Of a DNA stretch of 64,000 nt, positions 41,464-50,890 are shown in pieces. Made by a program: the position numbers and the translations under genes. The notes below the pieces were generated by a model that ran no database searches, was not told the origin of the DNA, and worked only from the letters and a program-made list of their open reading frames with translations. How positions within the stretch are numbered: position 1 is the stretch's first letter; every line of letters begins with the position of its first letter. This DNA comes from Bin87 sp965243255 (lineage in GTDB: Bacteria > Chloroflexota > Dehalococcoidia > Lucifugimonadales > UBA3495). The DNA is taken from NCBI GenBank assembly GCA_965243255.1, contig CBDEUH010000004.1, forward strand, positions 1,922,001 through 1,986,000, read 5' to 3'.

Positions 41464-41538
41464 GCGGGCGTAACTCAGTGGTAGAGTGTTTGCTTCCCAA
41501 GCAAAAAGTCGTGGGTTCGAATCCCATCGCCCGCTCCA
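41464..41538 (+). tRNA. tRNA-Gly (anticodon CCC)
   Basis: Acceptor GCGGGCG pairs with CGCCCGC; D arm ACTC/GAGT; anticodon stem TTTGC/GCAAA with loop TTCCCAA, anticodon CCC; T arm GTGGG/CCCAT with TTCGAAT. The discriminator is T and CCA is encoded at 41536-41538. Confidence 0.97.
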
Positions 41539-41556
41539 TTGCTTTGCGAGGTCCCC

Positions 41557-42774
41557 ATGAGTTCCGGTTCCGCGTTGAAGGTTGTTTGCGTTCTCTATGA
41601 CGACCCGGTTACGGGTACTCCCGCGAACTATGCCCGGGATGGAATACCGACGCTGAACAGTTATCCCGACGGGCAGACGCTGCCGTCGCCGTCGGGCATC
41701 GACTTTACGCCGGGGCATCTGCTGGGCTCGGTGTCCGGCGGCCTGGGGCTGGAGCCGTTCCTGACCGGACGGGGCCACCAGTACGTGGTTACGTCGGACA
41801 AGGACGGGCCGGACTCGGTGTTTGAGCGGGAATTGGTGGACGCCGACGTGGTCATCTCGCAGCCCTTTTGGCCGGCCTACCTGACGGAGGAGCGGATCGC
41901 CAAGGCGTCCAACCTGCGGCTGGCCATCACGGCCGGCATCGGGTCCGACCACGTGGACCTGCAGGCGGCCATCGACCGGAGCATCACGGTGGCGGAGGTA
42001 ACCTGGTGCAACAGCATCAGCGTGGCCGAGCACGCGGTGATGCAGATGCTGGCGCTGGTGCGGGACTACATTCCACAGTACGGCTGGGTGGTGCGCGGCG
42101 GCTGGAACATCGCCGACGCCGTGTCGCGCTCCTACGACATTGAGGGGATGGACGTGGGGGTGGTGGCGGCGGGACGCATCGGGCTGGCGGTGCTGAAGCG
42201 GATGAAGCCCTTTGACGTGAACCTGCACTACACCGACCGGCACCGGCTGCCGGCCGAGGTGGAGGCCGAGCTGGGACTGACCTATCACGCCACGGTGGAG
42301 TCGCTGGTGAGCGTGTGCGACGTGGTGAGCATCCACTGTCCGCTGCATCCGGAGACCGAGGATATGTTCGACGACGAGCTGATCGGCCGGATGAAGCGGG
42401 GTTCGTACCTGGTGAACACGGCCCGGGGCAAGATCTGCAACCGGGACGCCATCGTGCGGGCGCTGGAGAGCGGGCAGCTGGCCGGCTACGCCGGGGACGT
42501 GTGGTTCCCGCAGCCGGCGCCCAACGACCATCCGTGGCGGGCGATGCCGGGCCACGCGATGACGCCGCACACGTCGGGCACGTCGCTATCGGCGCAGGCG
42601 CGCTACGCCGCCGGCGTGCGGGAGATCCTGGAGTGCTGGCTGGACGGCCGGCCCATCCGGGAGGAATACCTCATCGTGCAGGGCGGCGCGTTGGCCGGCA
42701 CCGGGGCGCACTCGTACAGCGAGGGGGACGCCACGGGCGGCTCGGAGGAAGCGGCGCGGTTCACGGCGGGGTGA
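41557..42774 (+). CDS. fdh: NAD-dependent formate dehydrogenase
   Basis: 405 residues of the D-2-hydroxyacid dehydrogenase superfamily, formate dehydrogenase branch. Seen: SQPFWPAYLT, WCNSISVAEHAVMQML (the Asn that binds formate), NTARGKICNRDAI (catalytic Arg) and PHTSGTSLSAQARY (catalytic His), all diagnostic. The dinucleotide loop GVVAAGRIGLAVL has Ala where Gly is usual. It oxidises formate to CO2 with NAD+. Starts 19 bases after the tRNA, with GAGG before the ATG. Confidence 0.93.
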   Translation: MSSGSALKVVCVLYDDPVTGTPANYARDGIPTLNSYPDGQTLPSPSGIDFTPGHLLGSVSGGLGLEPFLTGRGHQYVVTSDKDGPDSVFERELVDADVVISQPFWPAYLTEERIAKASNLRLAITAGIGSDHVDLQAAIDRSITVAEVTWCNSISVAEHAVMQMLALVRDYIPQYGWVVRGGWNIADAVSRSYDIEGMDVGVVAAGRIGLAVLKRMKPFDVNLHYTDRHRLPAEVEAELGLTYHATVESLVSVCDVVSIHCPLHPETEDMFDDELIGRMKRGSYLVNTARGKICNRDAIVRALESGQLAGYAGDVWFPQPAPNDHPWRAMPGHAMTPHTSGTSLSAQARYAAGVREILECWLDGRPIREEYLIVQGGALAGTGAHSYSEGDATGGSEEAARFTAG

Positions 42775-43608
42775 TCACGACGGGGACCAGTTGTAGATTT
42801 TGGTGAGGGTGCCGCCCATCAGGGTGGCGCGGTCGGAGTTGGACAGGGTGTCGGTGAGGCGGAAGGCCTCCACGCCCTGCTCGTAGGTGAGCAGCTTGAC
42901 GGCGCGGGTCCAGTCGGTGCCCCACAGGCAGCGGTCGAGGCCGTAGGCGTCGAAGATGCGATGCACCGGCTCCCAGATGTCGGGATAGGGGAAGCCGGCG
43001 TGGGACAGGGTGCCGGCGCCGGAAATCTTAATGGCCACGTTGTCCAGCTCGGCGCAGGACAGCACGTTGGGCAGGTCGGCGAAGGGTTCGGCCGGCGGCG
43101 GCGGGTCGAAGGGCTGCGCCAGGCCCAGGTGGTCGATGATGATCTGCGTGTCGGGGTTCTGCTGGGCCAGTTGACGCAGCAGAGGGAGCTTGCCGGCGGC
43201 CATGATGTTGACGGGTACGCCGGCCCGTCCACCGGCGGCCAGGATGGCATTCAGTCCCGGGTGGTCGGCCTCGTAGTCGTTGTTGGCCAGCATGATGCGG
43301 CAGCCCACCACGCCGGGGGTGGACGTCCATTGCTCCACGTCGGCGTCGATGGTGTCCGAGTTGGGGTCGAAGGGGCGCACCAGGCCGAACTTGGTGGGAT
43401 GCTGGGCGTACACCTCCAGGGCGTAGCTGGCGTCGTAGCCGTAGATGGCGAAGGGCGAGATGAGTATGGCGCCGTCCACGCCGACGGCGTTCATGGCGGC
43501 CACCATGTCGTCGCCGGTAACTTCGTCGGGTCCGGTGAGGAAGCCGACCCAGGGGTGTTCGGGGGTGTTGCGCCGGTAGGCGTGAACCTGGCAGTCGATG
43601 GTGGGCAT
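42775..43608 (-). CDS. amidohydrolase-family (2-pyrone-4,6-dicarboxylate hydrolase-like) protein
   Basis: 277 residues, TIM-barrel metal hydrolase. Start MPTIDCQVHAYR holds the first metal-binding motif, with Gln in place of the first His (usual D-x-H-x-H). HLGLAQPFD (about 170) and WGTDWTRAV (about 238) carry later His and Asp. Members hydrolyse or decarboxylate lactones and aromatic acids. Convergent with the formate dehydrogenase gene, the two coding regions abutting. Confidence 0.83.
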   Translation of the reverse strand: MPTIDCQVHAYRRNTPEHPWVGFLTGPDEVTGDDMVAAMNAVGVDGAILISPFAIYGYDASYALEVYAQHPTKFGLVRPFDPNSDTIDADVEQWTSTPGVVGCRIMLANNDYEADHPGLNAILAAGGRAGVPVNIMAAGKLPLLRQLAQQNPDTQIIIDHLGLAQPFDPPPPAEPFADLPNVLSCAELDNVAIKISGAGTLSHAGFPYPDIWEPVHRIFDAYGLDRCLWGTDWTRAVKLLTYEQGVEAFRLTDTLSNSDRATLMGGTLTKIYNWSPS

Positions 43609-43767
43609 GGCGTTGCTCCTTGGGGTGCATCCTTCGACAAGGTAAGGACGAGCGGAAATAATGTGGGCTGTGGGGGTGATGATACCAGATGCCGGGTTGC
43701 GTTGGGGTAGGCCGGCGGCTATGATGATGCAGTTTTGAGTTCACCCGCCAGAAGGATTTTTGACGCT

Positions 43768-44565
43768 ATGACTACTGCAACGCAGCCCTGGACTTCCAGC
43801 ATCACCGAGGTGGCCGGCTCCAACGTGGAGGTGGTTACCGGCGGCTCCGGCCCGCCGCTGATTATCCTGCCCGACGAGCTGGGACACCCCGGCTGGCTGC
43901 GCTATCACGATGCGCTGGCGCGGAACCACACGCTGCACATTCCGTCGCTGCCTGGCATCGGCGGGTCGGACCAGCTGGACTGGTCGATGAAGATTCACGA
44001 CCTGGCCATCTGGTACCTGGGCGCGCTGGACAAGCTGGGGCTGGAAGGGGCCGACCTGATGGGCTTTTCCTTCGGCGGCTGGCTGGCGGCGGAGCTGGCG
44101 ACGATGTGTCCCCAGCAGTTCCGGAGGCTCATCCTGGTGGGCGCCGGCGGCATCCGGCCGCCCCAGGGCCACATCTACGACATCTTCGAGGTTACGCCGC
44201 CCATGTTCATCCGGGACTCGCTGCTGGACGCCGACGGGACGCCGGAGTACCGCACGGTTTGTCCAGCAGAGCCGGAGGAGGACATCCTGGAGCGGTGGGA
44301 GCTTGCCATGGAGACGACCTGCCGGGTGTCGTGGCGTCCGTACATGCACGACCCGGGGCTGGTGAACCAGGTGTACCGGCTGGAGCGGCTGCCGACGCTG
44401 CTGGTCTGGGGCGCGCAGGACCGCATCGTGCCGGTGTCGGCCGGCGAGGAGTACCAGCGTCGCATCCCCGGCAGCCGCCTGGAGGTCTTCGACCAGTGCG
44501 GCCACCACCCGGAGCTGGAGACGACGGAGCGGTTCGTGGAGGTTGTGGAGGGGTTTCTAGCCTAA
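43768..44565 (+). CDS. alpha/beta hydrolase
   Basis: 265 residues. Nucleophile elbow MGFSFGG (about residue 100), acid in VWGAQDRIVP (about 212) and His in FDQCGHHPELE (about 243). AGAAGGA lies 11 bases before the ATG. Overall pattern resembles meta-cleavage product hydrolases, but the substrate is unknown. Confidence 0.85.
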   Translation: MTTATQPWTSSITEVAGSNVEVVTGGSGPPLIILPDELGHPGWLRYHDALARNHTLHIPSLPGIGGSDQLDWSMKIHDLAIWYLGALDKLGLEGADLMGFSFGGWLAAELATMCPQQFRRLILVGAGGIRPPQGHIYDIFEVTPPMFIRDSLLDADGTPEYRTVCPAEPEEDILERWELAMETTCRVSWRPYMHDPGLVNQVYRLERLPTLLVWGAQDRIVPVSAGEEYQRRIPGSRLEVFDQCGHHPELETTERFVEVVEGFLA

Positions 44566-44639
44566 CCTCCCGGACCCCCGCGCTGGTAAATCCGCCGCTT
44601 TCTATTGGACGATTTATCCCGTCCATACCAGCCAATCTA

Positions 44640-44668
44640 TTGTTAGCCATACCGACACACGGTACAAT
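44640..44668 (+). promoter_or_regulatory. promoter of the higBA module
   Basis: TTGTTA (44640-44645), 17-base spacer, TACAAT (44663-44668), seven bases before the toxin start codon. A GGAC/GTCC inverted repeat just upstream (about 44607-44624) could bind the antitoxin. Confidence 0.65.
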
Positions 44669-44675
44669 CAAGTTC

Positions 44676-44954
44676 ATGATCCGTTCGTTTCGGCATCGAG
44701 GGTTGAGGCGGTTCTACGAGCGAGACGACCCCAGCAGGCTAGCAGCCGACCAATTGGACCGGATCGCTCTCGCCCTGGCAGACCTGGATGCCGCCGGCAG
44801 GCCGAGCGATCTTGACCTGCCGGGATACAGACTGCATCCACTCAGAGGGGATAGAAGGGGATCGTGGAGCATTTCGATTACCGGCAACTGGCGGATCACA
44901 TTTAGGTTTGAAGCCGGCGATGTATATGACGTTGATCTCGTCGATTACCACTGA
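44676..44954 (+). CDS. higB: HigB-family mRNA interferase toxin
   Basis: 92 residues of the RelE/HigB fold. IRSFRHRGLRRFYERDD at the start and GSWSISITGNWRITFRFEAG with DVYDVDLVDYH at the end are hallmarks. The toxin cuts mRNA on the ribosome. Toxin-first order with HigA downstream is the standard higBA layout. Confidence 0.92.
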   Translation: MIRSFRHRGLRRFYERDDPSRLAADQLDRIALALADLDAAGRPSDLDLPGYRLHPLRGDRRGSWSISITGNWRITFRFEAGDVYDVDLVDYH

Positions 44955-44968
44955 TGAGGAGAGAGACC

Positions 44969-45259
44969 ATGCCTATGAAGAACCCGCCCCATCCAGGTTC
45001 CAGCATCAGGGAGAACTGTCTTGATCCCATGGGCCTGAGCGTTACGAAGGCTGCGGAGCTTCTGGGAGTTGCCCGTCATACCCTTTCACGGCTATTGAAC
45101 GGCCACGCGGCCATCTCGCCGGATATGGCCATCCGACTGGAGAAGGCCGGATGGTCCAGCGCAGACTTCTGGTTGAGCCGTCAGACTGCGTACGATCTGG
45201 CTCAGGCACGCAAGCAGGTTCGAGACGGCGACCGCGTCGCCATCCAAGCCGGGGAATAG
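44969..45259 (+). CDS. higA: HigA-family antitoxin
   Basis: 96 residues, XRE-type helix-turn-helix. LGLSVTKAAELLG-like start (GLSVTKAAELLGVARHTLSR, about 22-41), then NGHAAISPDMAIRLEKAGW and the final helix. AGGAGAG stands seven bases before the ATG at 44969. It neutralises HigB and represses the shared promoter. Confidence 0.92.
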   Translation: MPMKNPPHPGSSIRENCLDPMGLSVTKAAELLGVARHTLSRLLNGHAAISPDMAIRLEKAGWSSADFWLSRQTAYDLAQARKQVRDGDRVAIQAGE

Positions 45260-45318
45260 CGTAGGCCGCCGTCAGCTCCAGCGATTGCCCGCCCAAATTA
45301 TCGCAGAAACGCGTTATA

Positions 45319-46986
45319 TCAGTGGGCCACCGGGCTGGGGGACCAGCTGCCGTAGCGGGGGTATTGGGAGCAGATGAACTCCAGGTAGGAGGGCTGCCCC
45401 TGGTCGTTGGCGGCCAGGGCGCGCTGGAAGGCAGGGATGACCTCGGACGGCTCGGTTACCCGCTCGGCGTAGAGTCCCAGCTCGGCCACGGCGCGAGACA
45501 TGTTCACGTCCTCCGGCCCCATCACCTGATGCGTGTAGGGGTCGTGGCCGTCGCCCCAGAAGCCGGGGCCGTAGCCGGCGAACCCGCCGTTGGCGACGTG
45601 GGCGATGGTGATGCCCAGGTTCTGGCGCACGGGAACCTCCAGGTTGCCCAGCATGTAGCCCACGCCGGCGTCGCCGGTTACCGCCACCGACTGCCGCTCG
45701 GGGTAGGCCAGCTTGGCGGCCATGGCGCCGGCCAGTCCGAAGCCCAGCGTCGAGATGTTGCCCCAGCCCAGGAAGCCGCGGGGTATCAGCGTGTCATAGA
45801 CGGTGCTGAGCTGGTCGCGGGTGTTGCCGGAGTCGTGGGTTACGAAGGAGTTGTAGGGGTCGAGGACTTTCATCATGTCGCCGAAGACGCGGTAGGGGTT
45901 GATAGGCGCGTCGCCGGAGGCCATGGCGTCCCGGTATTCGGCCAGGCCGGCGTCGCGGGCATTGCGCACCTCGGCGACGACGTTGCCGGCGGGACGGCCA
46001 GCGCCGTCGGTGCGGCGGGAGGCTTCGTCGGCCAGGGCCTGCAGGGTGAACCGGGCGTCGCCCAGGACGGCGTGGTGGGTGGGATAGATGCGGTTGAGGT
46101 GGAACTCGTCCAGGTTGCACTGGATGATGGTCTTGCCGGGGGCGTTGGGGATGCCGTGGGTGAAGCGGCCGGGGGAGAGGCTGCTGCCCACGGTGAGGAT
46201 GACGTCGCTCTTGTTGAGGTAGGCGATGGGATGCTCGCCGCGCACGCCGACGAACAGCGGGTGGTTTTCGGGGAAGGCACCCTTGGCCTTGAGGGTGGTG
46301 ATCACCGGCGCGTTGAGCAGCTCGGCCAGGGCGGTGAGCTCGGCGGAGGCGCCGGCGTAGATGACGCCCTCGCCGGCGTAAATCAGCGGGTTGGCGGCGT
46401 CCAGGAGCAGGTCGATGGCCCGGGCGACGTCGGACGGGTCGGGAGCGGACCTGTAGGCGCGGACGGGATGGTACGGGTCGGCGGTTTCGTCGTAGGTGGC
46501 GGCGGCGTTGGGCACGGCCAGGACGACGGGGCCGGGACGTCCGCTGCGCAGCATGGAGAAGGCGCGGCGCAGGAACTCCGGCGTGCGTTCGGGTCGGTCG
46601 ATGTAGCCGAACCACTTGGTAACGGTCTTGAGGCTGGTGGTTACATCGAACTGGGTGTTCTCGGTGCTGCCGGCCGGGACGCCGTCGGTGATGCAGAGCA
46701 TCGGCGAGTTGTCCTCGAAGGCCTGGGCCAGGCCGGGGTAGGAGTACTGCAATCCGGCGCCGTTGACGCCGCCCTGGACGGTGCAGACGCCGATGCGGTC
46801 GCCGCCGGTAACGCGTGAGTAGGCGTCGGCCAGGGCGACGGCGTAGCGGTCGTCGCGCATCATAATCATGGGCACGCCCTCGCGTCCCAGGGCGTTGTTG
46901 ACGCGGCAGACGGGGAAGGTGGAGACCCACTGAACGCCCTCCTGCTTGAGGATGCGGGCGATGGCGGTGGCAACGTCGATGCTCAT
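45319..46986 (-). CDS. thiamine diphosphate-dependent acetolactate synthase-like enzyme (second)
   Basis: 555 residues. MSIDVATAIARILKQEGVQW, Asp-Asp in MMRDDRYAVALADAYSR where the catalytic Glu usually stands (typical Glu near 50 appears replaced by Asp), central domain, and a cofactor segment TGDAGVGYMLGNLEV (about 430). The altered Glu position and the GDA in place of GDG mark it as divergent from true acetolactate synthase. Start at 46986 by homology, with GAGG ten bases upstream. Confidence 0.83.
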   Translation of the reverse strand: MSIDVATAIARILKQEGVQWVSTFPVCRVNNALGREGVPMIMMRDDRYAVALADAYSRVTGGDRIGVCTVQGGVNGAGLQYSYPGLAQAFEDNSPMLCITDGVPAGSTENTQFDVTTSLKTVTKWFGYIDRPERTPEFLRRAFSMLRSGRPGPVVLAVPNAAATYDETADPYHPVRAYRSAPDPSDVARAIDLLLDAANPLIYAGEGVIYAGASAELTALAELLNAPVITTLKAKGAFPENHPLFVGVRGEHPIAYLNKSDVILTVGSSLSPGRFTHGIPNAPGKTIIQCNLDEFHLNRIYPTHHAVLGDARFTLQALADEASRRTDGAGRPAGNVVAEVRNARDAGLAEYRDAMASGDAPINPYRVFGDMMKVLDPYNSFVTHDSGNTRDQLSTVYDTLIPRGFLGWGNISTLGFGLAGAMAAKLAYPERQSVAVTGDAGVGYMLGNLEVPVRQNLGITIAHVANGGFAGYGPGFWGDGHDPYTHQVMGPEDVNMSRAVAELGLYAERVTEPSEVIPAFQRALAANDQGQPSYLEFICSQYPRYGSWSPSPVAH

Positions 46987-47168
46987 AGTTGGAAACCTCG
47001 TTTGGGGGTTGGATGCCGGGGATTGTACCACTGCGGGGTTTGGCCGGTGGATTTTGGTGACACTTGGCCATTGACGGGAGCGAGCCGGTGCTGGTTATCA
47101 TCGGGGTAACGCCGCGCCGTACGCCTGAGCGAGAGCGGGGTAAGAATGTGCTAGACTGGCGGAAATGG

Positions 47169-47567
47169 ATGATGGAGCAAGACGGATGGTTGGAAATGCG
47201 GTGGCTGCGCCGTCATGCGACGATGGCGCCTTTCGGAATTTTCATAGCGACGCTGCTGACGACCTTGTGGCTGGCGCATTGGCAGTGGCAAGGCCGCACC
47301 ACTTGGGAATCGATGGCCGGGGAGGTGGACCTGGGAGCAGTGTTGTATACCATGGTCGCCGTCCTGGCGGAACGCGGAGTGAGGCTTATGTTTTGGGCAC
47401 TGGATCAGAGACGAAAGTGGCGGGCCAGGTGGCGCGCCGAAGCACGGGCGGAGGGGTACGCTGAGGCCAAGCGCGAGTTCGACGCGCAGTTGGAACGGCT
47501 GGCGCAAGAAGCCAAAGATAAAGGCATCGAACTGGACGAACTGTTGCCCAGGAGAGACGCGGCATAA
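47169..47567 (+). CDS. small two-helix membrane protein with charged tail
   Basis: 132 residues from the ATG at 47169. Two hydrophobic segments (APFGIFIATLLTTLWLAHW and the one near GAVLYTMVAVLAERGV) are followed by a long Arg/Lys/Glu-rich coiled region. A TGCTAGACT box lies just upstream. No family recognised. Confidence 0.6.
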   Translation: MMEQDGWLEMRWLRRHATMAPFGIFIATLLTTLWLAHWQWQGRTTWESMAGEVDLGAVLYTMVAVLAERGVRLMFWALDQRRKWRARWRAEARAEGYAEAKREFDAQLERLAQEAKDKGIELDELLPRRDAA

Positions 47568-47588
47568 CGGCCTGGGCGCTTTTGGCCG

Positions 47589-47918
47589 ATGATTAGCGAG
47601 ATTGGGGCGCACTCCAGCGATGGGCGGCCGCTGCTGCAGGTGGAGACGCCGCAGGAGTGGCGCGGCTGGCTGGAGCGCAACCACGACGGCTCGGGCGGCG
47701 TCTGGCTGGTGTCGTGGAAGCAGGCCATGGGCAAGCCCTCCGTTCCCTACGGCGACGCGGTGGACGAGGCGCTGTGCTTCGGGTGGATTGACTCCAGGGT
47801 CAACACGCTGGACGACGAGGTTGAGGAACTGGTGATACCGCCGGATTTGGCGGCGGAGAACCGCATGGCGAACCACCCAGCGGGGCGGGATGCGGGGCCG
47901 GAACGCAAGCCGGACTGA
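47589..47918 (+). CDS. truncated YdeI/OmpD-associated family protein
   Basis: 109 residues; the family is usually about 190. The N-terminal half (EWRGWLERNHDGSGGVWLVSWKQ, DEALCFGWIDSR) is normal. After LDDE the sequence jumps to VEELVIPPDLAAE, which resembles the start of the C-terminal helical domain, and then ends early. About 60-70 residues that normally join the two parts are missing, so an internal deletion is likely and the product is probably not functional. Confidence 0.6.
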   Translation: MISEIGAHSSDGRPLLQVETPQEWRGWLERNHDGSGGVWLVSWKQAMGKPSVPYGDAVDEALCFGWIDSRVNTLDDEVEELVIPPDLAAENRMANHPAGRDAGPERKPD

Positions 47919-47971
47919 CGCAGCGGCTATGCTAAACTGCCGCGAGCATTTAATGACTGGCAAGGATAACG

Positions 47972-50878
47972 GTGGTTACGCAACAGCAGGTTAATCAGAG
48001 CGAACCTAACGTCAATTTTGCCCTGGGCGGCCTGTTGCAGGGGATGATGCCCGGCTGCCTGGTCCGCTCGGAGAACACCCAACTCATCGTCGGGCATCCT
48101 GGCCTGAAGCTGGACAACCTGATTACCGCACCCGACCGCGCACCGGTGGCCCTTGAAGCGGAGTACGAGCCGGCGCACCAAGCGGAAGCGGAGGCCGCCG
48201 CACGACTTGGCTTGCCTGTGGTGGGCGCGGTGAACCCCGTTGCCGCCGCCGTTGCCTTGCGCTATCCCGACGCTCTGAAGTCCGTCGTTGACCTGCCCGC
48301 CGCGATCGTATCTGCCCGGCTGTCCTACTGCGTGCGGTACGACGACGGCAGCCGTTTTCCCGAATCGGGCTGGCTGCAAGGCTCCGCGGCAGACTTGGCC
48401 GACTTCATCCGGTTAGTGTCGGTGCCGCAGCACACGGTGAACGCAGCCGCCGAGACGCTGGAACAGGGAATCGAGCGGGCGGCTGCCATCCTGAACGACA
48501 TGGCGCAACTGCGGCCCAACATCACGCCGATTGTTGCCCGGCTGATGGGCATGACCGACGTTCCGCAAACTCGCCGCATGGCCGGCGCCATCATCGCCAA
48601 CGCTTTGGTCTTTCACCAGCGCATCGCCGGAATGTACCCGCAGGTTAAGCACCTGGGCCTGGTCTGTGGCCCCGGCGTCGCCAATCCGCAGGGCGAAACG
48701 CTAGCGGCCTGGACCGCCATCTTGAAAATCAACTACTGGCCGATTTTCGCCATCGCGAAAGACATCCTGGAGCAATTACCGGCCGGCTACGCCGCCCAGG
48801 TTTTGGCCGAACTGCGTGAAACCGCCGAGCAGATTGACGCCGCCGGCGTGAACAACGCCCACGACATCACCGGACGCATCTTCCAACGCCTCATCGCCGA
48901 CCGTAAATACCTGGCCACGTTCTACACCCTGCCAGCATCGGCCGCGTTGCTAGCGCGGTTGGCAGTGAGCAAAATGGATAGCGTAGATTGGGCCGACGCC
49001 GACGCCATTGCCGACCTACGCATTGCTGACTTTGCCTGTGGTACCGGAGCGCTGCTCTCCGCCGTGTACGAGCAGATTGCCGGGCGGCACGAACGGGCCG
49101 GCGGCGACCCGGCCGGACTGCATCCGGCGATGATGGAGGAGGTTCTTTTCGGCTGCGACGTAATGCCGTCAGCGGCCCACATCACCAGCGCCACGCTGTC
49201 CGGAGCGCAGCCCAACGTCGGCTACGGCAAGTCCCGCATCTACACCATGCCCTACGGACGCCAGCAGGACGACAGCGTGCGCATCGGCTCCCTGGAACTG
49301 CTGCAATCGTCAACGGCGCTGACTCTGTTCAACACCAGTGATCCGGCCCAACGCACCGGCAGCGCCGGCGAGGAAACCGCGTCCCAAATCATCGCCGAGG
49401 TGCCGGACGGCGGCTTTGACTTGCTGATAATGAATCCGCCTTTTACCCGGGCGGGTTCCGATTGGGAAGGCAGCAGCCGAGATGAGGATTACGTCAAACA
49501 GTTCCGAGGGTTGGCTACCGATTTAGACACTCAGAAGGATATGGCCAAACGGTTGAGCCAATTTGCGAAAGGAACCTGCTATCACGGGTATGCCGGAATC
49601 GCATCAGCATTCGTCGCTATGGGAGACCGAAAACTTAAACCCGGAGGCGTGCTGGCGTTGATACTGCCTTTGTCGGCGGCGGCCGGCCTGTCGTGGCAAG
49701 CGTTTCGGCAGATGCTTACGGACAAGTATAACGACATTGATGTGTTGAGTATCGCCGCCAACGAAAAGGAGATGTCATTCTCTTCGGATACAGGCATGGC
49801 GGAGTGTCTGGTAATCGCCCGAAAGAACAGTGATGAGAAAGCGGCCCAGCGCATTCGTTTCGCGTCTCTGCGCAGCCGCCCGGCTGGTTTTGCTCAGGCT
49901 GCCGCCGTCGCCCGTAACGTCAACGTTACCGATGGCATACGGGGGATTGAGGACGGGCCATACGGCGGCGCCTATTTGAACATCGGAGACGATACGGCAG
50001 GCGAGATGCTTGCCGCTCCTCTGCCCGCAAACGGTGAGAATTGGGGCGGCGTCCGCCTGAGAGACTATTCTTTGGCCCAAACCGCGTATGCTCTTGCGCA
50101 ATCCAAACTGTGGCTACCCGGGCAGGCTAGCGCGAACACACTGCCTGTCGTGCGATTGTCCGCAATCGGCAAGCGGGGTTGGCATGACATCAACATAGCC
50201 GGAGCAAAAGCGCCCTTTGCGAAAGTCGCGCCATCGCCTACGGCCACATACCCCTGCTTGTGGAACCACGACGCCAAACAAGAAACTCGGTTCGTTTGTG
50301 AGCCCGATTCGCAGTTGCAGGTTCGGCAGGGAATGGAAGGCAAAGCGGCGGAGGTATGGGCTACCGCCGGCCGCGCTCACATCAGCAGAGGTTTCCGCTT
50401 TAACTCACAACCGTTAGCAGTGGCGTTCACGGAGTCAGAAAGCATCGGTGGCCGAGCTTGGCCGAACGTGAAGTTTGATGATGCTCGTTTTGACTACGCA
50501 TTTACTGTTTGGTTCAATGGTACGTTGGGTATGCTGATGTACTGGTGGCACGCCAACAAACAGGTCGCAGGTCGAGGCGATATGAGCGTCAGCGCAATCG
50601 AATCGCTGCCCGTGCCGGACTTGCGCACTTTGACCGACGCCCAGCTTGCCACGGCCCAAGCCATCTTCAACGAGTTCCGCGACAGGGAGTTGCAGCCGGC
50701 CTACCTGGCCGACGCCGACCCCAACCGCGCCCTGTTGGACCGCCGTGTCGTCTGCGACCTGCTGGGGTTTGATGAGGGCGTGTACCAGGCCGTGCGGCGC
50801 CTCGCGGCCAAGTGGTGCGCGGAGCCGTCGGTGCACGGGGGCAAGCGGCGGCCGAAGGGCGCGGGGTTGGTGGTGTAG
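47972..50878 (+). CDS. large N6-adenine DNA methyltransferase (type IIG-like)
   Basis: 968 residues. Motif I is ADFACGTGALLSAVY (about 350-364) and motif IV is LLIMNPPF (about 484-491), the gamma-type adenine methyltransferase order. The 350 residues before motif I are partly helical and include APVALEAEYEPAHQAEAEA (about 63-81), which could be a degenerate nuclease core but lacks the Lys of PD-(D/E)XK. The C-terminal 350 residues may hold target recognition. Start is GTG at 47972 with AAGGA five bases before. No separate restriction gene is adjacent. Base composition is less GC-rich than the neighbours, a sign of acquisition. Confidence 0.8.
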   Translation: MVTQQQVNQSEPNVNFALGGLLQGMMPGCLVRSENTQLIVGHPGLKLDNLITAPDRAPVALEAEYEPAHQAEAEAAARLGLPVVGAVNPVAAAVALRYPDALKSVVDLPAAIVSARLSYCVRYDDGSRFPESGWLQGSAADLADFIRLVSVPQHTVNAAAETLEQGIERAAAILNDMAQLRPNITPIVARLMGMTDVPQTRRMAGAIIANALVFHQRIAGMYPQVKHLGLVCGPGVANPQGETLAAWTAILKINYWPIFAIAKDILEQLPAGYAAQVLAELRETAEQIDAAGVNNAHDITGRIFQRLIADRKYLATFYTLPASAALLARLAVSKMDSVDWADADAIADLRIADFACGTGALLSAVYEQIAGRHERAGGDPAGLHPAMMEEVLFGCDVMPSAAHITSATLSGAQPNVGYGKSRIYTMPYGRQQDDSVRIGSLELLQSSTALTLFNTSDPAQRTGSAGEETASQIIAEVPDGGFDLLIMNPPFTRAGSDWEGSSRDEDYVKQFRGLATDLDTQKDMAKRLSQFAKGTCYHGYAGIASAFVAMGDRKLKPGGVLALILPLSAAAGLSWQAFRQMLTDKYNDIDVLSIAANEKEMSFSSDTGMAECLVIARKNSDEKAAQRIRFASLRSRPAGFAQAAAVARNVNVTDGIRGIEDGPYGGAYLNIGDDTAGEMLAAPLPANGENWGGVRLRDYSLAQTAYALAQSKLWLPGQASANTLPVVRLSAIGKRGWHDINIAGAKAPFAKVAPSPTATYPCLWNHDAKQETRFVCEPDSQLQVRQGMEGKAAEVWATAGRAHISRGFRFNSQPLAVAFTESESIGGRAWPNVKFDDARFDYAFTVWFNGTLGMLMYWWHANKQVAGRGDMSVSAIESLPVPDLRTLTDAQLATAQAIFNEFRDRELQPAYLADADPNRALLDRRVVCDLLGFDEGVYQAVRRLAAKWCAEPSVHGGKRRPKGAGLVV

Positions 50879-50890
50879 GTTCCGATGCAA

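Noticed and set aside
41464..42774. Integration of an element at the tRNA-Gly gene
   Set aside because: The tRNA is complete, no partial copy of its 3' end was found nearby, and the next gene is an ordinary formate dehydrogenase.
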